Shown here piece by piece: positions 33,200 through 42,216 of a stretch of 64,000 bases of DNA. This DNA comes from MGBC120314 sp051877855 (GTDB taxonomy: Bacteria > Bacillota > Clostridia > Lachnospirales > Lachnospiraceae). The notes under the pieces are model-generated. The model was not told where the DNA came from. It saw only the letters and a list, made by a program, of their open reading frames with translations, and searched no databases. The DNA lies in the NCBI GenBank assembly GCA_051877855.1, contig JBJEJH010000036.1:35971-99970 (forward strand), read 5' to 3'. The position numbers were made by a program, and so were the translations under genes. Position 1 is the stretch's first letter. Each line of letters starts with the position of its first letter.

Positions 33200-35662
33200 C
33201 TACGCCCCCGGCTGTTCTGTCACCTGCATAGCGTAACGCACGGTAGCCATGGCATCCTTGGCGTAATAGTCTGCGCCGATACGATCTGCATATTCCTGCG
33301 TAAGCACTGCACCACCTACAACAGCCTTAGCCCATGGTGCTTTTTCACGAAGTTCTTTAATCGTCTCTTCCATGGCCGGAACCGTAGTGGTCATCAACGC
33401 ACTTAATCCCACCAGAGGTGCATGTAGTTCAATTACCTTGTCCACCACAGTCTCCGGAGGAACATCCTTTCCGAGATCACAGACATCAAATCCATAATTT
33501 TCCAGAATCAGCTTCACAATATTTTTCCCGATATCGTGAATATCTCCATGCACCGTAGCAATGACGAATTTGCCACGGTTCATCGTCTTGGCGGAACCGG
33601 ATTCCATTCTCTTCTTAATCTGTTCAAATGCACACTGTGACGCCTCCGCACTCATGAGAAGCTGAGGAAGATACATGGTTTTCTTTTCAAATCCCTGTCC
33701 CACAATATCCAATGCGGGGATAATCTGTGTGGTCACAATATCAAGAGGTTCCTGGGTTTCAAGAAGCTTTAGGGTAAGAGATGCTGCCTGATCCTTAAGT
33801 CCCTTTACAATCGCCCTCTGAAGATCACTTTGAAGCGCACCTGTGCTCTCCTGTGCTCCCGTTTCTTTCACATCAGCCCCCGCGCCGGATGCGGTATTGA
33901 CCGCACCGGAAGTTCCCGCCACAGCAGACACTGTGCTGTAATTTGCAATATTCTGAATGTAATCCACACAATTCTCATCCAATCCGTGAAGTGCACGGAA
34001 TGAATAATAGCTCTTCATCATTTCTGCAGAATTGGGATTCATAATCGCTGCCGATAATCCATTTTCCAGAGCAAGAGCAAAGAAAGTCGCTGTGATGATC
34101 TCACGGTTTGGAAGACCGAAGGATACGTTGGACACGCCAAGGGATGTGTGACATCCGAACTCATGGCGGATCCGATTCAGGGACTGTAACGTCGCTAAGG
34201 CCGCATTATTGTCTGCGCTCACCGTCATAGCCAGGGTATCGAATATCAAATCCTTCTTATCAATTCCATAAGCAGCAGCAGTTTTTATAATGTTCTCTGC
34301 AATTTCTACGCGTTTTGCCGCATTATCCGGAATACCATCCTCATCCAGGGTCAGGCACACCACCAAACCGCCATATTTCTTCACCAATGGGAAGATTTCC
34401 TTCATGACTTCTTCCTTGCCGTTAACGGAATTGACCATGGCCTTACCATTGTAACGGCGAAGTGCTGTCTCCATTGCCTCAACATTCGTAGTATCAATCT
34501 GTAAAGGTAAATCAATGATGGACTGCAATTCAAAGGTAACGTTCTTAAGCATTTCCACTTCATCGATCTCCGGAAGTCCAACATTTACATCTAAGATATG
34601 AGCACCCTTTTCCTGCTGGGTGAGACCCTCTCCTAAAATATAATTGATATCGTTATTTCTAAGTGCTTCTTTAAAGCGCTTCTTACCGGTAGGATTAATC
34701 CGCTCGCCAATGAGTATCGGGGAATCCTTAAATTCCACAACATGAGTATAGGAGCTTACCATAGTAATGTTCTTATCCGTCAATGGCTTAGGTTCTATCT
34801 CTCTCGTCATTTCCACGGTTGCCTTAATATACTCCGGCGTGGTACCACAGCATCCACCTGCAATACGAATTCCGGACTGAATATAATCCGCTACATCCTC
34901 CGAGAATTCCTGAGGATCTACATCAAAAACCGTCTGACCATTTTCACTTCGTGGAAGGCCGGCATTAGGCTTTAACAATACCGGTACCGATGCATAGGCA
35001 AGGTACTCCTCCACAACGTTCTTAAGCTGTTTTGGCCCCAGAGAGCAATTCGCACCGATGGCATCGGCGTGCATACCCTCCAGCATTGCCACCATGGCCG
35101 CCGGCGTGGCACCGGTCATAAGCTTTCCATCTTCCCCGTAAGCGTTGGATACAAATACCGGAAGATCACAGTTTTCCTTTGCTGCAAGTAATGCTGCCTT
35201 GGTATCATAACTGTCATTCATGGTTTCAATAAAAATAAGATCCACGCCACAGGCTGCACCAATACGTACCGTCTTCCCATAGATTTCTACGGCATCCTCA
35301 AAATCCAGATCACCGTATGGCTTTAAGAGTTTGCCCACCGGTCCGATATCCAGTGCAATAAACTTTTCCTGAGTGCCGGTGCTGAGTTCCCGGGCCTTCT
35401 TAGCATTTTCAATCGCCGCCTTAATCAGCGTCCCCAGCTCCTCATCATCAAATTTCAAGGAATTGGCACCAAAGGTATTGGAACAGATAATATTACTTCC
35501 TGCGTCATAGTAGGACTTCTGAATCTCTACAATAACCTCCGGATGGGATACATTCCACCGCTCCGGCAGTTCCCCCGGCATAAGGCCGCGTTTCTGCAAA
35601 AGCGTACCCATACCGCCGTCCAAATATACCAGGTGATCCTTCAAATAATCTAATATGTTCAT
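33200..35662 (-). CDS. metH: Cobalamin-dependent methionine synthase without activation domain
   Basis: An 820-residue MetH that moves the methyl of 5-methyltetrahydrofolate to homocysteine through cobalamin. The homocysteine/zinc domain (1-300) has GANCSLGP and GGCCGTTPEY; the pterin-binding domain (320-590) starts ILIGERINPTGKKRF; the cobalamin domain (620-820) has the histidine-on motif VHGDIHDIGKN and a GGAVLTQEYADRIGADYY end. The usual fourth, SAM-binding reactivation domain is absent and is encoded by the gene directly upstream. A low-complexity Ala/Gly/Thr linker (about 588-620) joins pterin and cobalamin parts. GAGGA lies before the ATG. Confidence 0.96.
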   Translation of the reverse strand: MNILDYLKDHLVYLDGGMGTLLQKRGLMPGELPERWNVSHPEVIVEIQKSYYDAGSNIICSNTFGANSLKFDDEELGTLIKAAIENAKKARELSTGTQEKFIALDIGPVGKLLKPYGDLDFEDAVEIYGKTVRIGAACGVDLIFIETMNDSYDTKAALLAAKENCDLPVFVSNAYGEDGKLMTGATPAAMVAMLEGMHADAIGANCSLGPKQLKNVVEEYLAYASVPVLLKPNAGLPRSENGQTVFDVDPQEFSEDVADYIQSGIRIAGGCCGTTPEYIKATVEMTREIEPKPLTDKNITMVSSYTHVVEFKDSPILIGERINPTGKKRFKEALRNNDINYILGEGLTQQEKGAHILDVNVGLPEIDEVEMLKNVTFELQSIIDLPLQIDTTNVEAMETALRRYNGKAMVNSVNGKEEVMKEIFPLVKKYGGLVVCLTLDEDGIPDNAAKRVEIAENIIKTAAAYGIDKKDLIFDTLAMTVSADNNAALATLQSLNRIRHEFGCHTSLGVSNVSFGLPNREIITATFFALALENGLSAAIMNPNSAEMMKSYYSFRALHGLDENCVDYIQNIANYSTVSAVAGTSGAVNTASGAGADVKETGAQESTGALQSDLQRAIVKGLKDQAASLTLKLLETQEPLDIVTTQIIPALDIVGQGFEKKTMYLPQLLMSAEASQCAFEQIKKRMESGSAKTMNRGKFVIATVHGDIHDIGKNIVKLILENYGFDVCDLGKDVPPETVVDKVIELHAPLVGLSALMTTTVPAMEETIKELREKAPWAKAVVGGAVLTQEYADRIGADYYAKDAMATVRYAMQVTEQPGA

Positions 35663-35706
35663 GGTTTGTCCTCGCTTATGAAATTGATAGTTCGTTTCGC
35701 AAATAC

Positions 35707-36465
35707 CTACAGAATCCGAAATTCGCAGTTTGTTTTAGAACAGTTTTGACATTGGTGCCCCGCCGATCCATCATTTCCTGCCTGTTTATCGGTTCCTTCC
35801 TTCTCACCGGATGCATCGGGGCAGGTTACAGTACCCGAAAGCGGGCGTAGTCCAAAGATGGCTGTCACAGACTTGGAGGGAGTCATCAGAAGACTCTCAT
35901 TCAGGGATATTCCAATCCGACGATTGCAGTCCAGAAGCCGAAACATATCCATCTGTGCCTTAAGAGGAAGATCTCCGTAACCCGGAGAGAATCGCGGAGT
36001 ACAGGTCAATCCCTCATGGGCCACCGTTTCCCTAATCTCCCTGCAGAACACGTCACAAAGAACCTCCACACGCTCCGCACCGTATGCCTGCATAAGCAGC
36101 GCCTTCGTAGGGGCAAACCGCTGACAACGGGCAATATGACGGTCAAGGTTAAGACCGATGGTTGCCGCAAATATAATCACCTCACTGCTGCCCTTTAGAC
36201 ATTGTGCAAGGTTCTTCGAATCATACTCCCAAGGCATTCCCGGTCGGTCTCCATCCCATTCAATAGAAATTCTTCGATAACATACTTTATAGGAAAAAGT
36301 ATCCTTTAATTCCAGCATCACCTCAGATAAGACTTTCTTTAATTCCTCATCCACGGTATTACTCAAACCGGCATAACCCGAATATCTCCATATTTCCCTC
36401 TCATTGACAGGGAACAACTTCTCGTCTGCCGGATAATTTTTCACAAAAATAGTATTTTCCCTCAT
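35707..36465 (-). CDS. MetH activation (reactivation) subunit
   Basis: A 252-residue stand-alone version of the methionine-synthase activation domain, which reductively remethylates oxidised cob(II)alamin with SAM. Typical segments are SPGYGDLPLKAQMDMFRLLDCNRRIGISLNESLLMTPSKSVTAIFGL (read as several motifs). The C-terminus is a cysteine-rich tail (CQNCSKTNC) that may bind a metal. ATG 36465 has GGAG seven bases upstream and lies four bases from the metF stop, so the set metF-activation-metH is one operon. Confidence 0.9.
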   Translation of the reverse strand: MRENTIFVKNYPADEKLFPVNEREIWRYSGYAGLSNTVDEELKKVLSEVMLELKDTFSYKVCYRRISIEWDGDRPGMPWEYDSKNLAQCLKGSSEVIIFAATIGLNLDRHIARCQRFAPTKALLMQAYGAERVEVLCDVFCREIRETVAHEGLTCTPRFSPGYGDLPLKAQMDMFRLLDCNRRIGISLNESLLMTPSKSVTAIFGLRPLSGTVTCPDASGEKEGTDKQAGNDGSAGHQCQNCSKTNCEFRIL

Positions 36466-36469
36466 TCTC

Positions 36470-37357
36470 CTACTCCAGGAAAGCATTTCCCAGAATATCG
36501 GAAAGGTTCCTTGATATTCCCTCTGCGATATCCGGTTTATTCATTGAATATACATGTACATTGGTAATTCCGTTGGCATAAAGATCAATAATCTGATCCG
36601 TTGCATAAGCGATTCCGGCCTGTTTCATAGCCGCAGGATTGGAGCCGAACTTATCCACCATGGACTTGAATCTCTGTGGCATAAATGCACCGGAAAGCTT
36701 AATGGCTCTCTCCACCTGATTGGCATTGGTGATTGGCATGATTCCCGGAAGTACCGGCACCGTGATACCGGCCTCACGAACCTTGTATAAGAAGTTAAAG
36801 AAAAGGTTATTATCAAATACCATCTGTGTGGTAAGGAAATCTGCACCGGCATCAACCTTTTCCTTCAAATGACGAATATCTTCTTTCTGGTTGGCACTCT
36901 CCGGATGAACTTCCGGATAACAGGCTGCTCCGATACAAAAACAGCCTTCACTCTTAAGTTCATGAATGAGGTCCACTGCATGGCGATAATCCCATGTACT
37001 GCGGTCACTCTCCATAAGTTCCGGGGTAAGGTCACCACGAAGTGCCATCACATTGGTAATTCCATTGGCCTTCATCGCATCAATTCTCTTGCGGACCGTT
37101 TCCCTATCCGAAGAAACACAGGTAAGGTGCGCCAGCATTGGCACATTGTATTTCTCATTGATATTCTTCGCTACCGCCAGGGTATATTCACTGGTTCCCC
37201 CACCCGCACCGTAAGTTACACTCATAAAAGAGGGTTTTAATGCCGCAATTTCTTCCGTGGCAACACGCACACTTTCAAAGGAAGTCTCCTTCTTTGGCGG
37301 AAAAACCTCAAAAGAAAGGGACATCTGTTCCTGATTTAAAATATCAATAATTTTCAT
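36470..37357 (-). CDS. metF: Methylenetetrahydrofolate reductase
   Basis: A 295-residue MTHFR producing 5-methyl-THF for the MetH reaction, flavin-dependent. Recognisable segments: LSFEVFPPKKETSFESV, FMSVTYGAGGGTSEYT, MLAHLTCVSSDRETV, NVMALRGDLTPE, FCIGAACYPEVHPES, DAGADFLTTQMVFDN and LPGIMPITN. ATG 37357 has AAGGA nine bases before it. Expressed from a nearby sigma-A promoter with a short leader; no methionine riboswitch is seen upstream. Confidence 0.95.
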   Translation of the reverse strand: MKIIDILNQEQMSLSFEVFPPKKETSFESVRVATEEIAALKPSFMSVTYGAGGGTSEYTLAVAKNINEKYNVPMLAHLTCVSSDRETVRKRIDAMKANGITNVMALRGDLTPELMESDRSTWDYRHAVDLIHELKSEGCFCIGAACYPEVHPESANQKEDIRHLKEKVDAGADFLTTQMVFDNNLFFNFLYKVREAGITVPVLPGIMPITNANQVERAIKLSGAFMPQRFKSMVDKFGSNPAAMKQAGIAYATDQIIDLYANGITNVHVYSMNKPDIAEGISRNLSDILGNAFLE

Positions 37358-37400
37358 TATGTTAATTCCTTTCACATTGATTCAATCTCATCCGATACCA

Positions 37401-37429
37401 ATTTTACCTTAATTTTCCCCGTCTGTAAA
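37401..37429 (-). promoter_or_regulatory. Sigma-A promoter of the metF-metH operon
   Basis: TTTACA (37424-37429), 17-base spacer, TAAAAT (37401-37406) on the minus strand. The predicted leader is about 37 bases. Together with the terminator at 37540-37621 this fills the 309-base gap 37358-37666; I see no S-box, T-box or cobalamin element. Confidence 0.6.
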
Positions 37430-37539
37430 CCGGATTTAACCACCGGACTTATACTAATTTACCATAGCCGTCTATAGATTTTCCCTATAACAACTTAAGT
37501 GTACAGCGAGTTGATCTATCGTGCCGGAAGGGCCCACAC

Positions 37540-37621
37540 AAAAACTCCACAATCCAATCCCACTCTTTCAGTTTTCAAAGCTGTTGCTTGCTTTTCCCGA
37601 AAGTACGATTAGATTGTGGAG
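37540..37621 (-). terminator. Terminator after the chemoreceptor gene
   Basis: A 15-bp stem (arms 37545-37559 and 37607-37621, one G.T pair) with a 47-base loop is followed on the minus strand by five T residues. The loop itself contains a smaller ACTTTC/GAAAG stem. Confidence 0.7.
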
Positions 37622-37666
37622 CTCTATAGTGAATGTTTGGTATGAGGGGCGCCTCACACCACCAAT

Positions 37667-39649
37667 TTATTGATGTAATCTGAACTGTGCAATGGTATCC
37701 ATAAGAGACTTTGCACATTCACCCAGATGTGTTGAAATTGCTGAGTTCTCCTGGGCACTTGCCGCATTGTTCTCAACCATCTCTGATATTTCACGAAGAC
37801 TGTTGGAAATCTCTCCTGCAGAAGTCTTCTGGGTCTCCACGAAGGTAACGATCTCGTTAACCATCGCGGTATTTTCCTCTGAGCAGCGGACGCTGTCCTG
37901 AATCGCCTGTTCCGTTGTCTTAACCAGCTCTTTTCCCTTGGCAACCGCATCCATTGATTTTTCGATAATAGCAGAAATTCGGGCACTGGACTGTGAACTA
38001 CTGTCCGAAAGAGTGCTGATTTCACTGGCAACAACGGCAAATCCGCGTCCTGCCTCACCGGCCCTTGCCGCCTCGATGGAAGCATTTAAACTAAGAAGCC
38101 CGGTCTGACTTGCAATGTTCTCAATCTCTGAAACAAATCCTGCAATCTCATCGTAACAGTTAACAATCTCATCCATTGCCTCAACCAGTTCATCCATTTC
38201 CTGCTTACCATTATTTAAACTTTCATTGGTAGTATCTGTATTTTCCTTGATGGATACCGCATAGGATACAATCTGCTCCATATTCTCCGTGAGTTTCTTC
38301 ATCTCATCGGAAGCACTCTGAACCGATGCGCTCTGTGCTGTAGCCGCATCCGCAACCGCCTCACTGGTATCCGAAAGATTTTCGGAATAATGTAATACCG
38401 TATCGGCCTGCTCATTGATTTGTGAAAAGCTTTCATTCAATACCTGAAGAATATTTGTCAGGGCAATCTTAATATTCTCATAGTCACCGGTGTACTCACC
38501 ATCCACGGTAAAATCAAGATTTTTCTCGGAGATCGCCGTCACAGTGTTGGTGATTTCCGTAATATAATGCTGCAATTCCTTCATGGTATTATTTAATGCA
38601 ACGGAAAGGGAATACACCTCCTGGGACTGATCATCTACTTCGAAACTATAGTCTAATTTACCCTCTGAAATCTTGCTGATATTCGACGCCAGTTCTTCCA
38701 ACGGTGTAAACATCGGACCAATGCCATTGAGAAGACTCCTTTTGGCGATCTTTCCGATGACAATACCAAGTCCGATACCTAGTACAATGATAATGATTAA
38801 CGTAATGATTACACTGTTAAGCGTGGTCACCGAAACAACATTCCATCCCGTAATTTCCGAAGGATGACTGATAGCCATCTTAAGACCACCGCTGTAATCG
38901 AACAGAACTTTATTCTTTAATGCATTGGCACATACACTCTCATATTTTCCCTTCAATGCCTCAGCCACTGTAGAACTTGTATCTGTGGATAACGCAAACT
39001 TCTCATTTGGATGGGTCAGAATGGTTCCCTCATTGGAAACGAGGAATACATAATTTCCTCCCTGATAAGAACTCTCAATCAATCCTACCAAATCATCCAT
39101 ATACATATCCATTCCGGCTACACCAATAAGGTTACCACCCTGATAGATAGCCTTGGAAAGGGTGATACAGATACCACCGGACTGCTCATCCACATAAGGC
39201 TCCGATACATAAACACCGTCCATACCGGCAGCACCCTGATACCACGAACGCTCGGATACAACGAAATCCTCCGGTGGAATCCACCCGCCGGACATATAGG
39301 TCATAATTCCATCCTTATATTTCACGCCGCTTTCCTTCAGACAGACATATACAGCTGAAACATCCCCATACTGCTCTACCATCTGATCAACATATGCGTG
39401 ATAATCTCCTGTAACACTTCCGGAAGATATTCCTGCCGCAACGGTGTTAATGAAGGAAGTTTTCTCCGCCATGGTAATATCCACCTGTGCACTGTAGAGT
39501 TTTACCTGCTTGACATTGTCCTTGTTGGTATTTGATACAATCAACCCCAGCACAATGATTCCCGCTAACAGACATAATCCAAAAATGGTACGGATAATGG
39601 ATTGATTGGCTCTTTTGTTAACATTGGTACTAAGCTTCTGTAATCCCAT
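37667..39649 (-). CDS. Methyl-accepting chemotaxis protein with dCache sensor
   Basis: A 660-residue chemoreceptor: membrane helix (about 20-40), extracytoplasmic double-Cache domain (about 45-285), second helix (about 285-310), HAMP-like linker and a methyl-accepting domain (about 400-660) with the hairpin tip EIENIASQTGLLSLNASIEAARAGEAGRGFAVVA (recognised as motifs). The sensor has ERSWYQGAAG, EPYVDEQSGG and GMDMYMDDL, the Arg-x-Trp-Tyr, Tyr-x-Asp and Asp positions that bind the amino group in dCache_1AA receptors, so an amino acid or amine ligand is likely. GAGGGAGA lies before the ATG. It follows purF by 36 bases. Confidence 0.93.
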   Translation of the reverse strand: MGLQKLSTNVNKRANQSIIRTIFGLCLLAGIIVLGLIVSNTNKDNVKQVKLYSAQVDITMAEKTSFINTVAAGISSGSVTGDYHAYVDQMVEQYGDVSAVYVCLKESGVKYKDGIMTYMSGGWIPPEDFVVSERSWYQGAAGMDGVYVSEPYVDEQSGGICITLSKAIYQGGNLIGVAGMDMYMDDLVGLIESSYQGGNYVFLVSNEGTILTHPNEKFALSTDTSSTVAEALKGKYESVCANALKNKVLFDYSGGLKMAISHPSEITGWNVVSVTTLNSVIITLIIIIVLGIGLGIVIGKIAKRSLLNGIGPMFTPLEELASNISKISEGKLDYSFEVDDQSQEVYSLSVALNNTMKELQHYITEITNTVTAISEKNLDFTVDGEYTGDYENIKIALTNILQVLNESFSQINEQADTVLHYSENLSDTSEAVADAATAQSASVQSASDEMKKLTENMEQIVSYAVSIKENTDTTNESLNNGKQEMDELVEAMDEIVNCYDEIAGFVSEIENIASQTGLLSLNASIEAARAGEAGRGFAVVASEISTLSDSSSQSSARISAIIEKSMDAVAKGKELVKTTEQAIQDSVRCSEENTAMVNEIVTFVETQKTSAGEISNSLREISEMVENNAASAQENSAISTHLGECAKSLMDTIAQFRLHQ

Positions 39650-39685
39650 AATTTTCTCCCTCTATGCGTTATTTTTATTCAATTG

Positions 39686-41089
39686 TTATTCTTTTCCGTT
39701 CCAGCAATACGTACATAACTTGTCCGGATCAATACCTACCGACTCTAACATATCATCCAGACGATGGAATCTTAAAGAGGTAAAGTTCAGCTTCTTGCAG
39801 ATACCATCCACCATGTTCTGGTATTTTTCTGAATCCGGGTTGGCATATTCCTCCAACATCTCCGGTGTTGCAGGACAACCCTCCAGTTCCTCTATAACTC
39901 TTCTTGCAATCAGTTCCATCTCCGAGGAGGAACGCGAGAAATTCAAATACTTACAACCAAAAAGTAATGGTGGACACGCCGGACGGATGTGAACTTCCTT
40001 CGCACCGCTTTCATACAGGAATTCTGTAGTTTCACGAAGCTGTGTGCCACGTACAATGGAGTCGTCAATCAGCAATAATTTCTTATCCTTGATCAGATCA
40101 TGTACCGGTAACAACTTCATATGGGCAATCAGATTACGCTTGGTCTGAATGGTTGGCATAAAGGATCTTGGCCAGGTAGGTGTATATTTAATAAATGGTC
40201 TTGAAAATGGAATTCCTGCCTCATTCGCATATCCCACTGCATGCGCTGTACCGGAGTCCGGAACACCTGCAACCACATCCACATCCACATTATCTCTGCG
40301 GGCAAGCAGCTTACCACAGTTATAACGCATCTGCTCCACATTAACGCCCTCATAGGTTGCTGCCGGATATCCGTAATATACCCAGAGGAAGGTACAGATC
40401 TTCATCTTATCCCCCGGTTTCACCAGAGTCTTAACACCGTTCTCATCAAATACTACGATTTCTCCCGGGCCCAGTTCACGATCCGGTGTATATCCCAGAT
40501 TCAAAAATGAATAGCTCTCAAATGCCGCACATCGCGCGTCATCCTTCTTACCGAGAACCACCGGGGTACGTCCCATCTTATCCCGGGCCGCATAGATTCC
40601 CTTCGGTGTAAGAACCAGCATAGAAAGCGAACCGTCAATGATATCCAGTGCATACTGGATACCCTCAATCAGGTTATCCTTCTGGTCAATAATGGCAGCC
40701 ACAAGCTCCGTGGAGTTAATCTCGCCATTTCCCATCTCAAAAAAGTGTACACGATCCTTCAGAATATTCTCTACAATCTCATCCGCATTATTGATCTTAC
40801 TAACCGTAGTAATGGCAAAGGATCCGTGATGGGAACGAACAAAAATCGGCTGTGCTTCATAATCGGAGATACATCCGATACCATAATTTCCATCAAAATG
40901 GCTTAATTCACCATCAAACTTCGTACGAAATGGTGTTCCCTCAATGTTATGGATGGATCTTTGAAAGCCGTTCTCTCCATAAGTAGCCATACCGGCACGT
41001 CTTGTTCCCAGATGTGAATGATAATCCGTTCCAAAAAATAAATCAAAAATACAATTTTCCTTTGCAGCTACACCAAAAAAGCCACCCAT
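39686..41089 (-). CDS. PurF-like amidophosphoribosyltransferase without N-terminal cysteine
   Basis: A 467-residue protein of the glutamine PRPP amidotransferase family: class II amidotransferase N-half and phosphoribosyltransferase C-half with the PRPP loop LLLIDDSIVRGT (338-349). Cysteines at 232, 379, 459 and 462 (CTYCW tail) match the 4Fe-4S ligands of Bacillus PurF. The chain begins M-G-G-F-F-G where PurF has the catalytic Cys (C-G-x-x-G), so the glutaminase cannot work by the normal mechanism. It may be ammonia-dependent or have another role. ATG 41089 has GGAGG eight bases upstream; an in-frame TTG further up adds no cysteine. A leader hairpin (AGGTG.GTT/AAC.CACCT) lies between promoter and start. 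Confidence 0.88.
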   Translation of the reverse strand: MGGFFGVAAKENCIFDLFFGTDYHSHLGTRRAGMATYGENGFQRSIHNIEGTPFRTKFDGELSHFDGNYGIGCISDYEAQPIFVRSHHGSFAITTVSKINNADEIVENILKDRVHFFEMGNGEINSTELVAAIIDQKDNLIEGIQYALDIIDGSLSMLVLTPKGIYAARDKMGRTPVVLGKKDDARCAAFESYSFLNLGYTPDRELGPGEIVVFDENGVKTLVKPGDKMKICTFLWVYYGYPAATYEGVNVEQMRYNCGKLLARRDNVDVDVVAGVPDSGTAHAVGYANEAGIPFSRPFIKYTPTWPRSFMPTIQTKRNLIAHMKLLPVHDLIKDKKLLLIDDSIVRGTQLRETTEFLYESGAKEVHIRPACPPLLFGCKYLNFSRSSSEMELIARRVIEELEGCPATPEMLEEYANPDSEKYQNMVDGICKKLNFTSLRFHRLDDMLESVGIDPDKLCTYCWNGKE

Positions 41090-41171
41090 TACATTTTCCT
41101 CCAAAGTTTGTATTGACAGGTGTGTTCATCCGAAATTAATTCCGTTCAAAACGCACCTTTTTAACAGCATT

Positions 41172-41201
41172 ATTATAACATATTCTTCTTATATTTATCA
41201 A
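41172..41201 (-). promoter_or_regulatory. Sigma-A promoter of the purF-like gene
   Basis: TTGATA (41196-41201), 18-base spacer, TATAAT (41172-41177) on the minus strand, with a 75-base leader. Confidence 0.65.
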
Positions 41202-41202
41202 T

Positions 41203-42132
41203 TTATTCTTTAAATAACTCCGTAGAGAAATATCGTTCCGCAGTGTCCGGAAGCACTGTAACCACAGTCTTTCCCTTTCCAAGCTTCTTTGCCAGCCGAA
41301 GGGCCGCTACAACATTCGTTCCACTTGAAATGCCACACATCAAGCCTTCCTTACATGCCAATTCACGAGTCATTTGCAACGCCTCTTCGTCCGTTACGAT
41401 GGCAATATCCGAATAAATATCCTGATTCAGGATTGCCGGAACAACACCATCGCCAATACCCATCTGAATATGTGTTCCGATACTTCCTCCGGAAAGAATT
41501 GCAGCATTTTCCGGCTCCACCGCCCAGATGATCATCTCCGGATTCGCTTCTTTAAGAACACTTCCAATACCGGTAATCGTTCCTCCGGTACCGATTCCGG
41601 AACAGAATCCATCAATCCTGCATCCTGCCTGCTGTAGGATTTCCTGTCCGGTTGTCTTTAAATGCGCCTCCACATTGGCCATATTTTCAAACTGCTGCGG
41701 TACAAATACATTCGGATTCGCTTTCTGCATATCTAAAGCCATCTGAATACATTTGTTAATACACTTTCCTATATCACCGTCATCATGCACCAGTTCCACC
41801 TTGGCACCATAATGCTTTACTAACTTACGTCGTTCTTCACTGACCGAATCCGGCATAATAATCACGGTTTTATATCCGCGCACAGCACCCACCAATGCAA
41901 GCCCAATCCCCTGGTTACCGCTGGTGGGCTCAACAATAATGGTATCCTTGTGGATGAATCCCTTTTGTTCTGCATCTAAAATCATATTATAGGCAGTGCG
42001 GCTTTTAATGGAACCACCTACATTTACCGCTTCATATTTGACAAGGATCCGGGCACAGTCCTCATTTACCACATGGTTTAATCGAATCAATGGTGTATTT
42101 CCCATCGCTTCTAAGACATTTGCACATACCAT
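41203..42132 (-). CDS. Cysteine synthase-like PLP enzyme
   Basis: A 309-residue fold-type II PLP enzyme. Features: MGNTPLIRLN, PLP lysine in NVGGSIKSR, EPTSGNQGIGLAL, the phosphate-binding GIGTGGTITGIG and LMCGISSGTNVVAALRL, then VLPDTAERYFST. Known cysteine synthases usually have NPGGSVKDR and TSGNTG; here Ser replaces Asp and Gln replaces Thr, so substrate preference may differ (O-acetylserine, cystathionine or another beta-substituted alanine). ATG 42132 has GAGGAG ten bases upstream. The TATAAT at 42164-42169 with a weak TTTTGA -35 is its likely promoter. Confidence 0.9.
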   Translation of the reverse strand: MVCANVLEAMGNTPLIRLNHVVNEDCARILVKYEAVNVGGSIKSRTAYNMILDAEQKGFIHKDTIIVEPTSGNQGIGLALVGAVRGYKTVIIMPDSVSEERRKLVKHYGAKVELVHDDGDIGKCINKCIQMALDMQKANPNVFVPQQFENMANVEAHLKTTGQEILQQAGCRIDGFCSGIGTGGTITGIGSVLKEANPEMIIWAVEPENAAILSGGSIGTHIQMGIGDGVVPAILNQDIYSDIAIVTDEEALQMTRELACKEGLMCGISSGTNVVAALRLAKKLGKGKTVVTVLPDTAERYFSTELFKE

Positions 42133-42163
42133 GACACATTTACTCCTCAAATTTTTCCTGAAT

Positions 42164-42191
42164 ATTATATCATATTCCTTTCATTTCAAAA
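42164..42191 (-). promoter_or_regulatory. Promoter of the cysteine synthase-like gene
   Basis: A consensus TATAAT (42164-42169) with a 16-base spacer to TTTTGA (42186-42191) on the minus strand. Confidence 0.5.
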
Positions 42192-42216
42192 ATGTTTCTA
42201 TTCATTATGCAGGAAG

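Noticed and set aside
37358..37540. Possible S-box, T-box or cobalamin riboswitch before metF
   Set aside because: None of their conserved sequence elements is visible, and a good promoter leaves a leader of only about 37 bases.
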